Shown piece after piece: positions 1 through 8,121 of a DNA stretch of 36,619 bases; position 1 is the stretch's first letter, and each line of letters begins with the position of its first letter. The stretch comes from an uncultured Prevotellaceae bacterium (lineage in GTDB: Bacteria; Bacteroidota; Bacteroidia; Bacteroidales; Bacteroidaceae). Under the pieces are notes generated by a model. It was not told the origin of the DNA. It saw nothing but the letters and a program-made list of their open reading frames with translations, and did no database searches. The position numbers and the translations under genes were made by a program. Where the stretch lies: assembly GCA_902770635.1 (NCBI GenBank), contig CACXTX010000036.1:1-36619 (forward strand). The letters are read 5' to 3'.

Positions 1-882
1 TGGAGAAATTTATATAACTATATTGATTTCTACTCAACATATAACGGTTTTTTCTTGAATGAGAATGGCGAGCCTGCAAACACTCAGACAATTTTGCACG
101 CACTGAGTGCAAAATCTGAAAACATTTTCCACGCACTGCGTGCAAAATCTCCAATCAGGCTTTCATGGACCCATTACCGTATTATTTTACAGGAAAATAC
201 GGACAGAGGCAGAGTGTGGTATGAGCAAGAAGCAGCACGCGAGATGTGGAGTACACGTACCTTGCAGCGCAATGTTAGCAGCCAGTACTATCATCGTTTA
301 CTCCAGTCGCAGAATAAGGAAGCTGTGCAAGGAGAGATGAAGCAACTGACGGCCCCGTTGCAAGATAAGCTGGAATACCTGAAAAATCCTGTCGTCGCAG
401 AGTTTCTTGGCTTTAAGAATAATACTGATTATACGGAGAGTGATTTGGAACAAAGCATCATCGATCATCTTATCCAGTTCCTCATGGAATTAGGAAAAGG
501 TTTTGCCTTCGTTGACCGTCAGAAGCATATTCATACGGAGAAGGAAGATTATTATATAGATCTTGTGTTTTACAACTATCATCTTCACAGTTTTGTGCTT
601 ATTGACCTTAAAACTTCAAAACTTCGTCATCAGGACGTTGGACAGATGGATATGTATGTGAGAATGTACGATGAGATGGTGCGACCGGAAGGGCACAATC
701 CGACCATTGGGCTCTTGCTTTGTGCTGAAACGGATGAAGACATAGCCCGCTATTCCGTACTGAACGACAATGACCAGCTCTTTGCTGCCAAGTATCTTAC
801 TTATATGCCTACAGAAGAGGAACTGCGTCGCGAGATTGAGCAACAGAAGGAATTTTTCCTTTTGCAACATAAGGAGGGTTGA
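1..882 (+). CDS. DUF1016/YhcG-type PD-(D/E)XK nuclease, 5' end cut by window
   Basis: The frame is open from base 1 (W-R-N-L-Y-N-Y-I-D-F-Y) through the first TTG at 55, so the real start lies upstream and this is a C-terminal part of about 293 residues. The LSWTHYR segment followed by an AAREMWS motif is typical of the DUF1016 N-terminal domain. The second half is the nuclease domain: an acidic helix (ESDLEQSIIDHL), YYIDLVFYN, then VLIDLKTSK, giving a D...D-x-K catalytic set (D in place of the usual E), and QMDMYVRMYDE. Family members are common beside or inside type I restriction operons, and their role there is not firmly established. It ends only 2 bases before the hsdS ATG and is probably co-transcribed with it. 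An odd pair of palindromic repeats lies inside the gene at 91-148. Family assignment is confident; function is inferred. Confidence 0.88.
   Translation, partial: WRNLYNYIDFYSTYNGFFLNENGEPANTQTILHALSAKSENIFHALRAKSPIRLSWTHYRIILQENTDRGRVWYEQEAAREMWSTRTLQRNVSSQYYHRLLQSQNKEAVQGEMKQLTAPLQDKLEYLKNPVVAEFLGFKNNTDYTESDLEQSIIDHLIQFLMELGKGFAFVDRQKHIHTEKEDYYIDLVFYNYHLHSFVLIDLKTSKLRHQDVGQMDMYVRMYDEMVRPEGHNPTIGLLLCAETDEDIARYSVLNDNDQLFAAKYLTYMPTEEELRREIEQQKEFFLLQHKEG
91..148. repeat. Two tandem palindromic units inside the yhcG-like gene
   Basis: Unit 1 (91-115) is ATTTTGCAC, 7 bases, GTGCAAAAT: a perfect 9-bp inverted repeat. Unit 2 (124-148) is ATTTTCCAC, 7 bases, GTGCAAAAT, with one mismatch. They encode the near-duplicated peptides FHALRAKS and LHALSAKS just before the conserved LSWTHYR segment. 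The in-frame repeat length (33 nt apart) means gain or loss of a unit keeps the frame. Confidence 0.8.
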
Positions 883-884
883 TT

Positions 885-1484
885 ATGGGAGAGTGGAAAG
901 AATATAAGTTAGGGGAGGTTTGCGCGATATCTTCAAGTAAAAGAATATTTGCGAATGAATATCAGAATACTGGTATTCCATTCTACCGTGGTAAGGAAAT
1001 AATAGAAAAGCATAATGGAGCAAATATTTCAAATGAGCTTTTTATTTCAGAAGAAAAGTATAATGAGATAAAAACCAAATTTGGTGCACCTAAAAAGGGG
1101 GATATGTTGTTGTCATCGGTGGGTACTTTAGGAGTTCCCTATATTGTGCGAGATGAGACCTTTTACTTTAAAGATGGTAATTTGACATGGTTTTATAACT
1201 ACAAAGGCATCAATAACTATTTTTTATATTACTGGTTTCTTTCACCTAAGGCTCGTTTCTATATTGATACAAAGGCTATAGGATCAACTCAGAAGGCTTT
1301 GACAATTGAAACACTAAAGAAATTCGAAATATTTCTTCCTTCAATAGACACCCAAGATAAAATTGTTGCCATCCTCAAATCCCTTGATGACAAAATTGAG
1401 GTTAATCGTAAGATAAACGAGAATTTGGAGCAGCAGGCACAGGCTTTGTTTAAGTCTTGGTTTGTAGATTTTGAGCCCGCATAG
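885..1484 (+). CDS. hsdS: Type I restriction specificity subunit HsdS, N-terminal half
   Basis: This encodes 199 residues holding the first target recognition domain and the first conserved helical region. It opens with GEWKEYKLGEVC, a normal HsdS entry, and ends with the conserved spacer EVNRKINENLEQQAQALFKSWFVDFEPA. In intact HsdS that spacer leads into a second recognition domain, but here a TAG follows immediately. The ATG at 885 is preferred over an upstream TTG because AAGGAGGG sits 7 bases before it, a clear Shine-Dalgarno sequence. HsdS binds DNA in complex with HsdM and HsdR and sets the target site. Half-size subunits can dimerise in some systems, so partial activity is possible, but the continuation of the second half in another frame points to a broken gene. 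Confidence 0.85.
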   Translation: MGEWKEYKLGEVCAISSSKRIFANEYQNTGIPFYRGKEIIEKHNGANISNELFISEEKYNEIKTKFGAPKKGDMLLSSVGTLGVPYIVRDETFYFKDGNLTWFYNYKGINNYFLYYWFLSPKARFYIDTKAIGSTQKALTIETLKKFEIFLPSIDTQDKIVAILKSLDDKIEVNRKINENLEQQAQALFKSWFVDFEPA

Positions 1485-1966
1485 GAGATGTCTTCTATCA
1501 AGGTAGAGCAGAGTTTGGCTTTAGGTTCCCAAAGAGAAATATGTATACCACAGAAGCAAAACGTTTTGCAGAGGTCGATACAGTTTTAGTAAGCGTACGC
1601 GCTCCTGTTGGTGACATTAATGTGGCAGAAGAAAGGTGCTGTATAGGACGTGGACTTGCATCTGTTAAATCTAAGAACAATTACAATTCTTATATATTAT
1701 ATTTGATGCAAAGTTTAAAGAATGTATTTGATAGGTTTAATGGCGAAGGAACTGTATTTGGAAGTATTAATAAAAAGGCATTTGAAGAAATGCAGATTAT
1801 TGTACCTACAGGGAATGTGATTTCAAAGTTTGATTCTATTGCATCAAGTATGGATTGCCAGATAAAAAGAACAGAGCAACAATCCCGCCGCCTTGCGGAG
1901 CTTCGCGATACACTCCTTCCAAAGCTGATGAGTGGAGAGTTGAAAGTAAATGAAATAGTAATCTAA
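1475..1966 (+). pseudogene. hsdS: HsdS C-terminal half, out of frame with the first half
   Basis: This frame is open from 1475, one base out of register with the upstream half, and its first ATG is at 1541. Reading from about 1481 gives GDVFYQGRAEFGFRFPKRN and then YTTEAKRFAEVDTVLVSVRAPVGDINVA, a standard recognition-domain core, and it ends in RRLAELRDTLLPKLMSGEL, the classic HsdS C-terminus. The usual linker and first strand of the second recognition domain, perhaps 20-50 residues, are missing between the halves. The break therefore looks like a deletion with frameshift rather than a point change. If translated from 1541 it would give a 141-residue fragment lacking the start of the domain. 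Without both halves in one chain the enzyme's specificity would be lost or altered. Confidence 0.8.
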
Positions 1967-1978
1967 AACAATCGAGAT

Positions 1979-2386
1979 ATGAGTAATTGGATATTCAGGG
2001 CAAACCCTTCGCAATTCAGAATTCACGATTTTATTCGGGATTATAAATTCGTGGAATACCTTCAGAAAAAGAATGTGCAAGTAGGGGATATCGTGTATTT
2101 GTATATTACTGCTCCAGCTAAACGTGTAGAATATAAAATGGTGGTGGAAAAGACGAATATATCCTCACGTGATGCTTTTAACGATACGCCTTATTCCTTG
2201 ATTCATAAGGCCACCACATCGAAAGATTCTGATAAGGTCGTTCGCTTTAAGTTAATTTCGGAAAGAGTAAAGAACGACGACTTGTGCTATAAAAAACTCT
2301 GTGAGCATGGTTTTCATTATACCATGCAAAACGATAGGGAGCTGCCAGATGAAACAGCAGCATATATTGATAGTTATTTTAAATAG
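1979..2386 (+). CDS. EVE-domain (PUA-like fold) protein
   Basis: This protein has 135 residues. It begins SNWIFRANPSQFRIHDFIRD, then QVGDIVYLYITAPAKRVEYKMVVEK, the two signatures of EVE domains (W-x-x-x-x-N-P near the start and VGDxVYxYxSxP in the middle). EVE domains belong to the PUA-like fold; several bind modified bases such as 5-methylcytosine in DNA, and they are often fused to or placed beside restriction nucleases. Here the gene starts 12 bases after the HsdS frame and ends 21 bases before the next gene, with no promoter between, so it is part of the restriction operon. No nuclease domain is fused to it. A role in reading modified DNA for the neighbouring HrgA-like protein is inference. 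Confidence 0.82.
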   Translation: MSNWIFRANPSQFRIHDFIRDYKFVEYLQKKNVQVGDIVYLYITAPAKRVEYKMVVEKTNISSRDAFNDTPYSLIHKATTSKDSDKVVRFKLISERVKNDDLCYKKLCEHGFHYTMQNDRELPDETAAYIDSYFK

Positions 2387-2407
2387 AACCAATAACGTTT
2401 GAATGAT

Positions 2408-3598
2408 ATGAAACAATATAATCGTGTAATGCTAGGACAGGGTGGTAAATACGCCAAGATGTGTCGCCAAGAGGGATTTATAGGCAGTGAGTTTGAGGTT
2501 ATGCAGGATTTGTCGGATTCGCTCTACGATAACTGGCGTGACTTCAATAAGAAGTTCATTCCTGAATGGCTCAAACTATTTCCTGAGAAATCAAAGACTT
2601 CTGCAGGATTAGTATGTGGTGCAACCTGGACAATAGTCAAAGGGTTGAAGATAGGCGATATTGTGCTCTGCTCATCAGGAGAAGGATACTATTATGTTGG
2701 AACCATAACAAGCGAATATTACTATGCTTCTAATTCACCCCTTGCACATCGTCGTAAGGTAGAATGGATGGATATTACAATTCCACGTAAAGCAATGCCT
2801 CAGAAGCTTCGCAACTCATCTGGTTCTATTGGCACTTGCTGTGACCTCACACGTTATGCTGACATTATAGAGGAACTGATAGTTAATGCGAAAAATCATC
2901 CTCATTCTACAAATCAAAATGTTGCTGTTCAAAAAGCGACGTCTAATAAAAAGTATGATGAGAGGTCGTTGCATAAACTTTTCTGTAGTTTCCTTCGCAC
3001 AAGGAACATCTTTGCAAAGACCATATATCACGAAAAATCGAATCATCAAATAGACAATGCTCAGAAATGGGTACATCCAGATATTGTAGGTGTTCAGTTT
3101 GAGGAGTTCAAAAACGACGCGACTCTATCCCTGCTGAAAGCAACAGAACCCAAAGAAACGGTTCACATCTATTCCTATGAGATGAAGAAAAAGATAGAAT
3201 CGGACTATCAGTTAAAGCAATATTATTTCCAAGCGCTTTCAAATAGCAGTTGGGCAAACTACGGGTATTTGGTGGCTTTTGAGATTGCAGACGGACTTGA
3301 AGATGAGATGGAACGACTTAATAACGCATTTGGAATAGGTATTATCCTTATGCAAGCAACAGATGCCACCACCTTATATCCTGCTCGTGAAAAAGCTCTT
3401 GACTATATTACTATAGAAAAGCTGAACAATCTGAATCCCGATTTTTGCTCCTTCATTACAAAGCTCTCTAAAGTGATGAATGCTTCTAAGGATTATACTT
3501 CAGACGCTCGTCTTTCATTCGAGAAGATTTGCGATAAAATTTTTGAATCAGACGAGGAACTTGAGGCTTATTGCAAGGAATACAATATACCATTCTAA
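2408..3598 (+). CDS. Two-domain protein: PUA/EVE-like N-terminus plus HrgA-like nuclease C-terminus
   Basis: The protein has 396 residues from the ATG at 2408; an upstream TTG at 2399 is less likely. Residues about 1-150 (KQYNRVMLGQGGKYAKMC, W-x-I-V-K-G-L-K-I-G-D-I-V, YYYVGTITSEYYY, HRRKVEW) look like a PUA/EVE-like reader found in restriction contexts. After a short linker, the C-terminal part resembles HrgA/COG2958 proteins: YDERSLHKLFCSFLRTRN, WVHPDIVGV, then YSYEMKKKI and QALSNSSWANYGYLVA. The D of HPDIVG and the E-x-K of YEMKKK fit a PD-(D/E)XK-type site, although I cannot confirm the fold. It lies 3 bases before the next gene within the type I operon. A modification-sensing nuclease is the leading guess. 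The family resemblance is from memory of the motifs, so the name is moderate confidence. Confidence 0.65.
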   Translation: MKQYNRVMLGQGGKYAKMCRQEGFIGSEFEVMQDLSDSLYDNWRDFNKKFIPEWLKLFPEKSKTSAGLVCGATWTIVKGLKIGDIVLCSSGEGYYYVGTITSEYYYASNSPLAHRRKVEWMDITIPRKAMPQKLRNSSGSIGTCCDLTRYADIIEELIVNAKNHPHSTNQNVAVQKATSNKKYDERSLHKLFCSFLRTRNIFAKTIYHEKSNHQIDNAQKWVHPDIVGVQFEEFKNDATLSLLKATEPKETVHIYSYEMKKKIESDYQLKQYYFQALSNSSWANYGYLVAFEIADGLEDEMERLNNAFGIGIILMQATDATTLYPAREKALDYITIEKLNNLNPDFCSFITKLSKVMNASKDYTSDARLSFEKICDKIFESDEELEAYCKEYNIPF

Positions 3599-3601
3599 GC
3601 T

Positions 3602-3937
3602 ATGGACATGATTGAAGAGTTAATACCGCAAGGTAATGATAGAATCGTCTGCGTGAAAGTAAGTAAGGTTTTACGCGAGAATCTATATGAAATGACCAGA
3701 AAGTACTGGGTTATGAAGTTGGAAAGGGCTTCAAAAGCTACTCACGTACTGGCTGTTGTCAATGGAGTTGTTAAGGCTGTTTATATTCCAGAGAAATGGT
3801 ATCATTCAAAAGATAAAGGTAAAGAGCATAGATTGGAGTTTGTAGGCAAAGAAGATCATTTGTCTGACTATATCGGAAAAAGCGTGAAATCATTCTATGG
3901 TAAAAGCCAAAATCCAGTCAAATATATTAATATGTGA
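3602..3937 (+). CDS. Small protein of unknown function in restriction operon
   Basis: This encodes 111 residues; a second in-frame ATG lies at 3608. I do not recognise a named family with certainty. Visible features are an N-terminal strand IVCVKVSKVL, then LYEMTRKYWVMKLERASKATHVLAVVNGVVKAVYIPEKWY, and a C-terminal DYIGKSVKSFYGKSQNPVKYIN. That layout (TR-x-x-W, alternating strands, a GVVKAVY strand, a terminal NPVKYIN) resembles small stand-alone beta-rich proteins seen near restriction genes. It has no signal peptide, membrane helix or obvious catalytic set. It begins 3 bases after the HrgA-like gene and ends 31 bases before hsdR, so co-expression is likely and a part in the same defence function is the natural inference. 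Confidence 0.6.
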   Translation: MDMIEELIPQGNDRIVCVKVSKVLRENLYEMTRKYWVMKLERASKATHVLAVVNGVVKAVYIPEKWYHSKDKGKEHRLEFVGKEDHLSDYIGKSVKSFYGKSQNPVKYINM

Positions 3938-3968
3938 CTGAAATATCGATAACAAAAAAGAAGCGTCT

Positions 3969-6900
3969 ATGAGTACAACCCACCATACAGAAGAAAGTTA
4001 CGAGAACACATTGATACAGCTATTCCAAGATTTGGGATATCAGTATGAATGTGGATATGACGTGGAGCGTGACTACAGGAATCCTTATTATGAGAGGGAT
4101 TTGCGTGAAGGTTTGCGTAGGCTGAATCCTATGTTGAGTGAAGAGGTGCTGAATGAGGCTTTTCGCTTGATTACTCATGTGAATGAGGGTGTTCTGGAAC
4201 AGCGTAACGAGCAGCTGATGGACTATCTGCAGAATGGTGTGGAGGTAAAGTATGCAGAAGGGGGACGTTCAAAGACAGCCCTTGTAAATCTGATAAATTA
4301 TGAAAGCCCCTTGCAGAATCATTTCAAGGTGGTGAATCAGTGGTCTGTCGTTGAATATGATAAAATACGTTGTGACTTGGTGGTATTCATCAATGGTCTG
4401 CCCCTTGTTGTGATAGAATTAAAATCACCTACAAGGGAAGAAGCCAGTGATGAGGATGCCTACCTGCAAATAAAGCAGTATCAGCAGAAATGTCCTTCGC
4501 TTTTTGTATATAATGCTTTCTCTGTTATCAGCGACCAACTGACCTCAAAGGCTGGTACAATCACTGCGAAGGAAAACCGCTACATGGAATGGAAGAGTGT
4601 AGATGGGACAGTAGAGACAAATGCTATAGCTGACTACGAAACATTCTTCAATGGTATCTTCTGGAGAGAAAGACTCATTGACATCATACAGAACTTCATC
4701 TGCTTTGACCATAAGGACGGAAAGTCAGCAAAAATAATGGGAGCCTATCATCAATACTTTGCTGTAAACAAAGCATTGGTAAAGACAGACACGGCAATAG
4801 GTGGCGATGGTAAGATTGGCGTCTTCTGGCACACACAAGGCTCAGGAAAGAGTCTCTCAATGGTGTTCTATGTGCATAGGTTGATACAACTCTATCCACA
4901 ATGCACTATAGTGGTGGTGACTGACAGAAACGATTTGGACCAGCAGTTGTATGAGCAGTTTGCAGGATGCCAGAAGTTTATCAGACAGGAACCGCAACGT
5001 GTTGGCTTCGACCTGAATGAAAAGGGAAAACTTACCAAGACAGCAGGACGTGAAGACCTCGTAAGGAAATTGAAAGACTTACAGACAGGAGGCGTTATCT
5101 TCACTACCATTCAGAAGTTTGAAGAGGGAACAGGGCTGCTGAGTGATAGGAATAACATCATAGTAATCACAGACGAGGCACACCGTTCACAATATGGTGA
5201 CGAACATTGGGATGCGAAAGCAGAGAAGATGAAGAAAGGCTTTGCGCTATTCATGCGCGAGTCATTGCCTCACGCCTCGTTTATAGGCTTTACAGGTACA
5301 CCAATATCTCAAAGGGATAGAGATACGAAGGAGGTGTTTGGTGACTATATAGATGTATATGATATGACTCAGGCTGTTGCTGATGGTGCAACAAAGCCAG
5401 TCTATTATGAAAGCCGTGTCATAAAACTGAATCTGAATGAAGATGCCTTGCGGAAACTGGATGAAGAGTTTGACAATCTGGCAAATGAAGGAGCAACTGA
5501 TGAACAGATAAACAAAGCTCGTCAGGAGAATAGCGGACTGAAAGAAATATTGTGTCATCCTGATACTATAGACAGTCTTTGTAAAGACATTATTGAGCAC
5601 TATGAAAAGAATCGCCAATTTGAACTGACGGGCAAGGCGATGATAGTGGCATATAATAAAGAGGCTGCTGTGAAGATTTACAGGAAGATACTGGAGATGC
5701 GCCCAGGATGGACTGAGAAGATTCATGTAGTGGCAAGTGCTGCGAATAATGACAAAGAAGAATGGCACGATGTGATAGATGCCAAGCGGAACAAAGAATA
5801 TGCAGCCCTCTTCAAGGATGACAATAGCCCAATGAAGATTGCCATTGTTGTAGATATGTGGCTGACAGGTTTTGATGTGCCAAGTCTTGCCACGATGTAT
5901 GTCTATAAACCCATGAAGGAACACAACCTTATGCAGGCTATAGCTCGCGTAAATCGTGTGTTCCCTGAAAAGGAAGGTGGCTTGGTTGTAGATTATGTGG
6001 GTATTGCAGGCGCTTTGAAACAAGCCATGCAGGACTACACCAATCGCGATAAGAAGCAGTTTGGTGACCCTGATATAAGGAAGACAGCCCTTGTGAAATT
6101 CCAAGAGAAGTTGGAGATATGTCGCGACCTGCTGCATGGTTTTGATTATAGTATATGGTATGAAGGTTCAGATCCAGAACGCAGCAAACTAATTACAAAT
6201 GGTGTGAACTTCATGCTGGAGGTTGACAAGCAGGAAAGACACAAGAGCTTTATTACAGAAAGTCAGTTGCTGCATAATGCGCAGACCTTGTGTAAGTCTC
6301 TGGTTTCAGATCATGACAAGAAAGAGGTAGCCTTTATGGATGCCGTAAGGGTTATGCTTCAAAGACTGGAAGCAAAAGGAACCACCATATCGAAACATGA
6401 CATAAACGAGCGAATATCTCGCTTGTTGGAACAGAGTCTGCAAAGTCAGGGTGTGGAGGTGCTGACTCCCAACGTGAAATTCTCACTATTTGATAAGAGT
6501 TTCCTGAATGAGATAAAGAAGATGAAAGAACGTAATCTGGCTCTGAAACTTTTGGAGAATCTTGTTCGGGATAAAATACGGAAGTTTGAACGAACCAATA
6601 TCGTACAAAGTCTGAAATTCAGCGAAATGATGAATAATGCTCTGTCTAACTACCTAAAAGGTATGCTAACCAATGAAGAGGTGATAGCAGAACTGCTTAG
6701 GATGGCAGAAGAAATAAGACGATGTGAAGAGGAAGGCAACGAGTTGGGACTGACTACAGAAGAGAAGGCTTTCTATGATGCTTTGTCGTCACCTCAGGGA
6801 GTAAAGGATGCATATTCAAATGAGGAATTCGTAAAACTCACAAAAGAACTGACAGAGCAGCTTCGCAAGAATAGAACCATAGACTGGAATCACAAGGATT

Positions 6901-7346
6901 CTGCACGTGCCAAGATGCGAGTGATGGTGAAACGACTGCTGAAGAAATATCACTATCCACCAGAGGGACAGGAGCAGGCCCTTCAAACGGTAATGGCTCA
7001 ATGTAACAGATGGGCTGATGATGAAGGAAACTTTACGTTTGTGACATCTCGCTCTCAAACAAATGGCAGGAAGGCTGCGGAAATACAACTTATTCCAGAA
7101 GGCTCGATGCTTAAGGATATTGAAGTTGATGACGATGTGCGCCGCTTAGTTCACAATATGATGGAACTTTATGAGGGTACAACTATCATGAATATTGTCA
7201 TAGAATGTCAGAAAGAGTATCAGCAGAAATACTTCAGCATGAAGACCAATGACTGGCGCCACCTGATAGGTGATTATGTACGTAAGGTTACTGAACGACC
7301 GGAACTTCAGGAGGAAGAGGTGTTCAGGTTTGTGATGGCAGGGTAA
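3969..7346 (+). CDS. hsdR: Type I restriction enzyme R subunit
   Basis: This is a complete 1125-residue HsdR. The N-terminal nuclease domain shows CDLVVFINGLPLVVIELK near residue 150 (D, E-x-K) and the QxxxY-like IKQYQQ after it. The translocase motor follows: Walker A HTQGSGKS near 290, VVVTDRNDLD, DEAH near 402, FTGTP near 440, VDMWLTGFDVP and QAIARVNR near 656, the last matching the arginine-finger motif. HsdR cuts DNA after ATP-driven translocation when the HsdM/HsdS complex meets an unmodified site. The reading frame is intact with no truncation, in contrast to hsdS. It is the last gene of the operon; no methyltransferase gene lies in the window, so hsdM must be upstream or absent. Confidence 0.96.
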   Translation: MSTTHHTEESYENTLIQLFQDLGYQYECGYDVERDYRNPYYERDLREGLRRLNPMLSEEVLNEAFRLITHVNEGVLEQRNEQLMDYLQNGVEVKYAEGGRSKTALVNLINYESPLQNHFKVVNQWSVVEYDKIRCDLVVFINGLPLVVIELKSPTREEASDEDAYLQIKQYQQKCPSLFVYNAFSVISDQLTSKAGTITAKENRYMEWKSVDGTVETNAIADYETFFNGIFWRERLIDIIQNFICFDHKDGKSAKIMGAYHQYFAVNKALVKTDTAIGGDGKIGVFWHTQGSGKSLSMVFYVHRLIQLYPQCTIVVVTDRNDLDQQLYEQFAGCQKFIRQEPQRVGFDLNEKGKLTKTAGREDLVRKLKDLQTGGVIFTTIQKFEEGTGLLSDRNNIIVITDEAHRSQYGDEHWDAKAEKMKKGFALFMRESLPHASFIGFTGTPISQRDRDTKEVFGDYIDVYDMTQAVADGATKPVYYESRVIKLNLNEDALRKLDEEFDNLANEGATDEQINKARQENSGLKEILCHPDTIDSLCKDIIEHYEKNRQFELTGKAMIVAYNKEAAVKIYRKILEMRPGWTEKIHVVASAANNDKEEWHDVIDAKRNKEYAALFKDDNSPMKIAIVVDMWLTGFDVPSLATMYVYKPMKEHNLMQAIARVNRVFPEKEGGLVVDYVGIAGALKQAMQDYTNRDKKQFGDPDIRKTALVKFQEKLEICRDLLHGFDYSIWYEGSDPERSKLITNGVNFMLEVDKQERHKSFITESQLLHNAQTLCKSLVSDHDKKEVAFMDAVRVMLQRLEAKGTTISKHDINERISRLLEQSLQSQGVEVLTPNVKFSLFDKSFLNEIKKMKERNLALKLLENLVRDKIRKFERTNIVQSLKFSEMMNNALSNYLKGMLTNEEVIAELLRMAEEIRRCEEEGNELGLTTEEKAFYDALSSPQGVKDAYSNEEFVKLTKELTEQLRKNRTIDWNHKDSARAKMRVMVKRLLKKYHYPPEGQEQALQTVMAQCNRWADDEGNFTFVTSRSQTNGRKAAEIQLIPEGSMLKDIEVDDDVRRLVHNMMELYEGTTIMNIVIECQKEYQQKYFSMKTNDWRHLIGDYVRKVTERPELQEEEVFRFVMAG

Positions 7347-7362
7347 TCACTGGAACAGTAGA

Positions 7363-7389
7363 CGGAACAGGGGACTGGTCCCCGTTTCG
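7363..7389. repeat. Hairpin after hsdR
   Basis: GGGGA, 4-base loop CTGG, TCCCC, extended by outer matches (CGGAAC against GTTTCG with one bulge). No run of T follows, so it is not a standard intrinsic terminator. It may be a palindromic intergenic element or an mRNA 3' stabilising structure. The rest of 7390-7560 shows only a repeated TTGCAAACT and nothing else I can name. Confidence 0.5.
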
Positions 7390-7566
7390 ATTTGCAGAAT
7401 AACTATACAACCGCCTTTGCAAACTTGCAAACTTTTCGCCAAATATGTTATCCCATGGCACAGGGACAAGACAGGGAGTGATGTCTGAAGTCTTAGGAAA
7501 AGCCAGGTGAAAGTCAGAAGGTAGAAGAAAACGAAATAGGATATAGATTAAATATATTTGTTTTCT

Positions 7567-7598
7567 TTTCGGTAAATGGAAAAATTGTACTACCTTTG
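7567..7598 (+). promoter_or_regulatory. Bacteroidota-type promoter for the cupin/cstA pair
   Basis: The -7 box TACCTTTG is at 7591-7598, preceded 20 bases earlier by TTTC (one base off TTTG). The leader would be about 35 nt to the ATG at 7638. Confidence 0.6.
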
Positions 7599-7637
7599 CA
7601 CGCTGAAACTTGATGATAGTAAGGTAAATATAAGAAA

Positions 7638-8108
7638 ATGAAAAAGATTATGCAATGGGTGCTTGCCGCCACCCTCGTTTGCGGCGCAACAACCTTGATG
7701 ACGGGTTGTTCGGAAGCGAAAGCACAAGAAGACAATGCCGCACAGTCCGTGAAGAGTGAAGAACTGATTCGTACCTCGCAGAGCTGGGACGGTGTGGAGC
7801 TGCCTGACTATCTGAAGGGTCGTCCTGAACTGGTGGCAGTGAAGTATGAGTTCCCTGCTGGAAAGAAGTTGGGTTGGCACCATCATCCTGTAATGAACTA
7901 TGGTATCCTGGTGCAGGGCGAACTGACCATCATCGGACAGGATGGCAAGGAGAAAGTAGTACATGAGGGCGATGTTGTAGTAGAGATGGTGAACACCATC
8001 CATCACGGCGAGAACCGCGGTAAAAAGCCGGTAATCCTTTACATGTTCTACCTCTCGCAGAAGGACCTGCCTCTGGCTGTGCAGCATCCTGAGATTCCAC
8101 TGGACTAA
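7638..8108 (+). CDS. Cupin-domain lipoprotein
   Basis: This encodes 156 residues. A signal peptide ends in a lipobox LMTGC with Cys24, so the protein is predicted to be lipid-anchored in the envelope. A single cupin fold follows: motif 1 has GWHHHPVMNYGILVQGELTIIG (His81-83, with a Y in the place of the usual Glu region) and motif 2 has EGDVVVEMVNTIHHGENRG (His122/123). The histidines suggest a metal site, but cupin substrates range widely and none can be assigned. The gene is 13 bases upstream of cstA under one promoter, so a role linked to CstA uptake or nutrient limitation is inferred only from position. Confidence 0.85.
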   Translation: MKKIMQWVLAATLVCGATTLMTGCSEAKAQEDNAAQSVKSEELIRTSQSWDGVELPDYLKGRPELVAVKYEFPAGKKLGWHHHPVMNYGILVQGELTIIGQDGKEKVVHEGDVVVEMVNTIHHGENRGKKPVILYMFYLSQKDLPLAVQHPEIPLD

Positions 8109-8121
8109 TTAAGACTGAACA

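Noticed and set aside
1470-1490. Programmed -1 frameshift joining the two hsdS halves
   Set aside because: No slippery heptamer of the X XXY YYZ form lies before the TAG, and the joined product would still miss the start of the second recognition domain.
5262-6137. Minus-strand 291-codon frame
   Set aside because: It lies wholly inside hsdR, whose motifs are intact on the plus strand; low-complexity hydrophobic translation with no family features.
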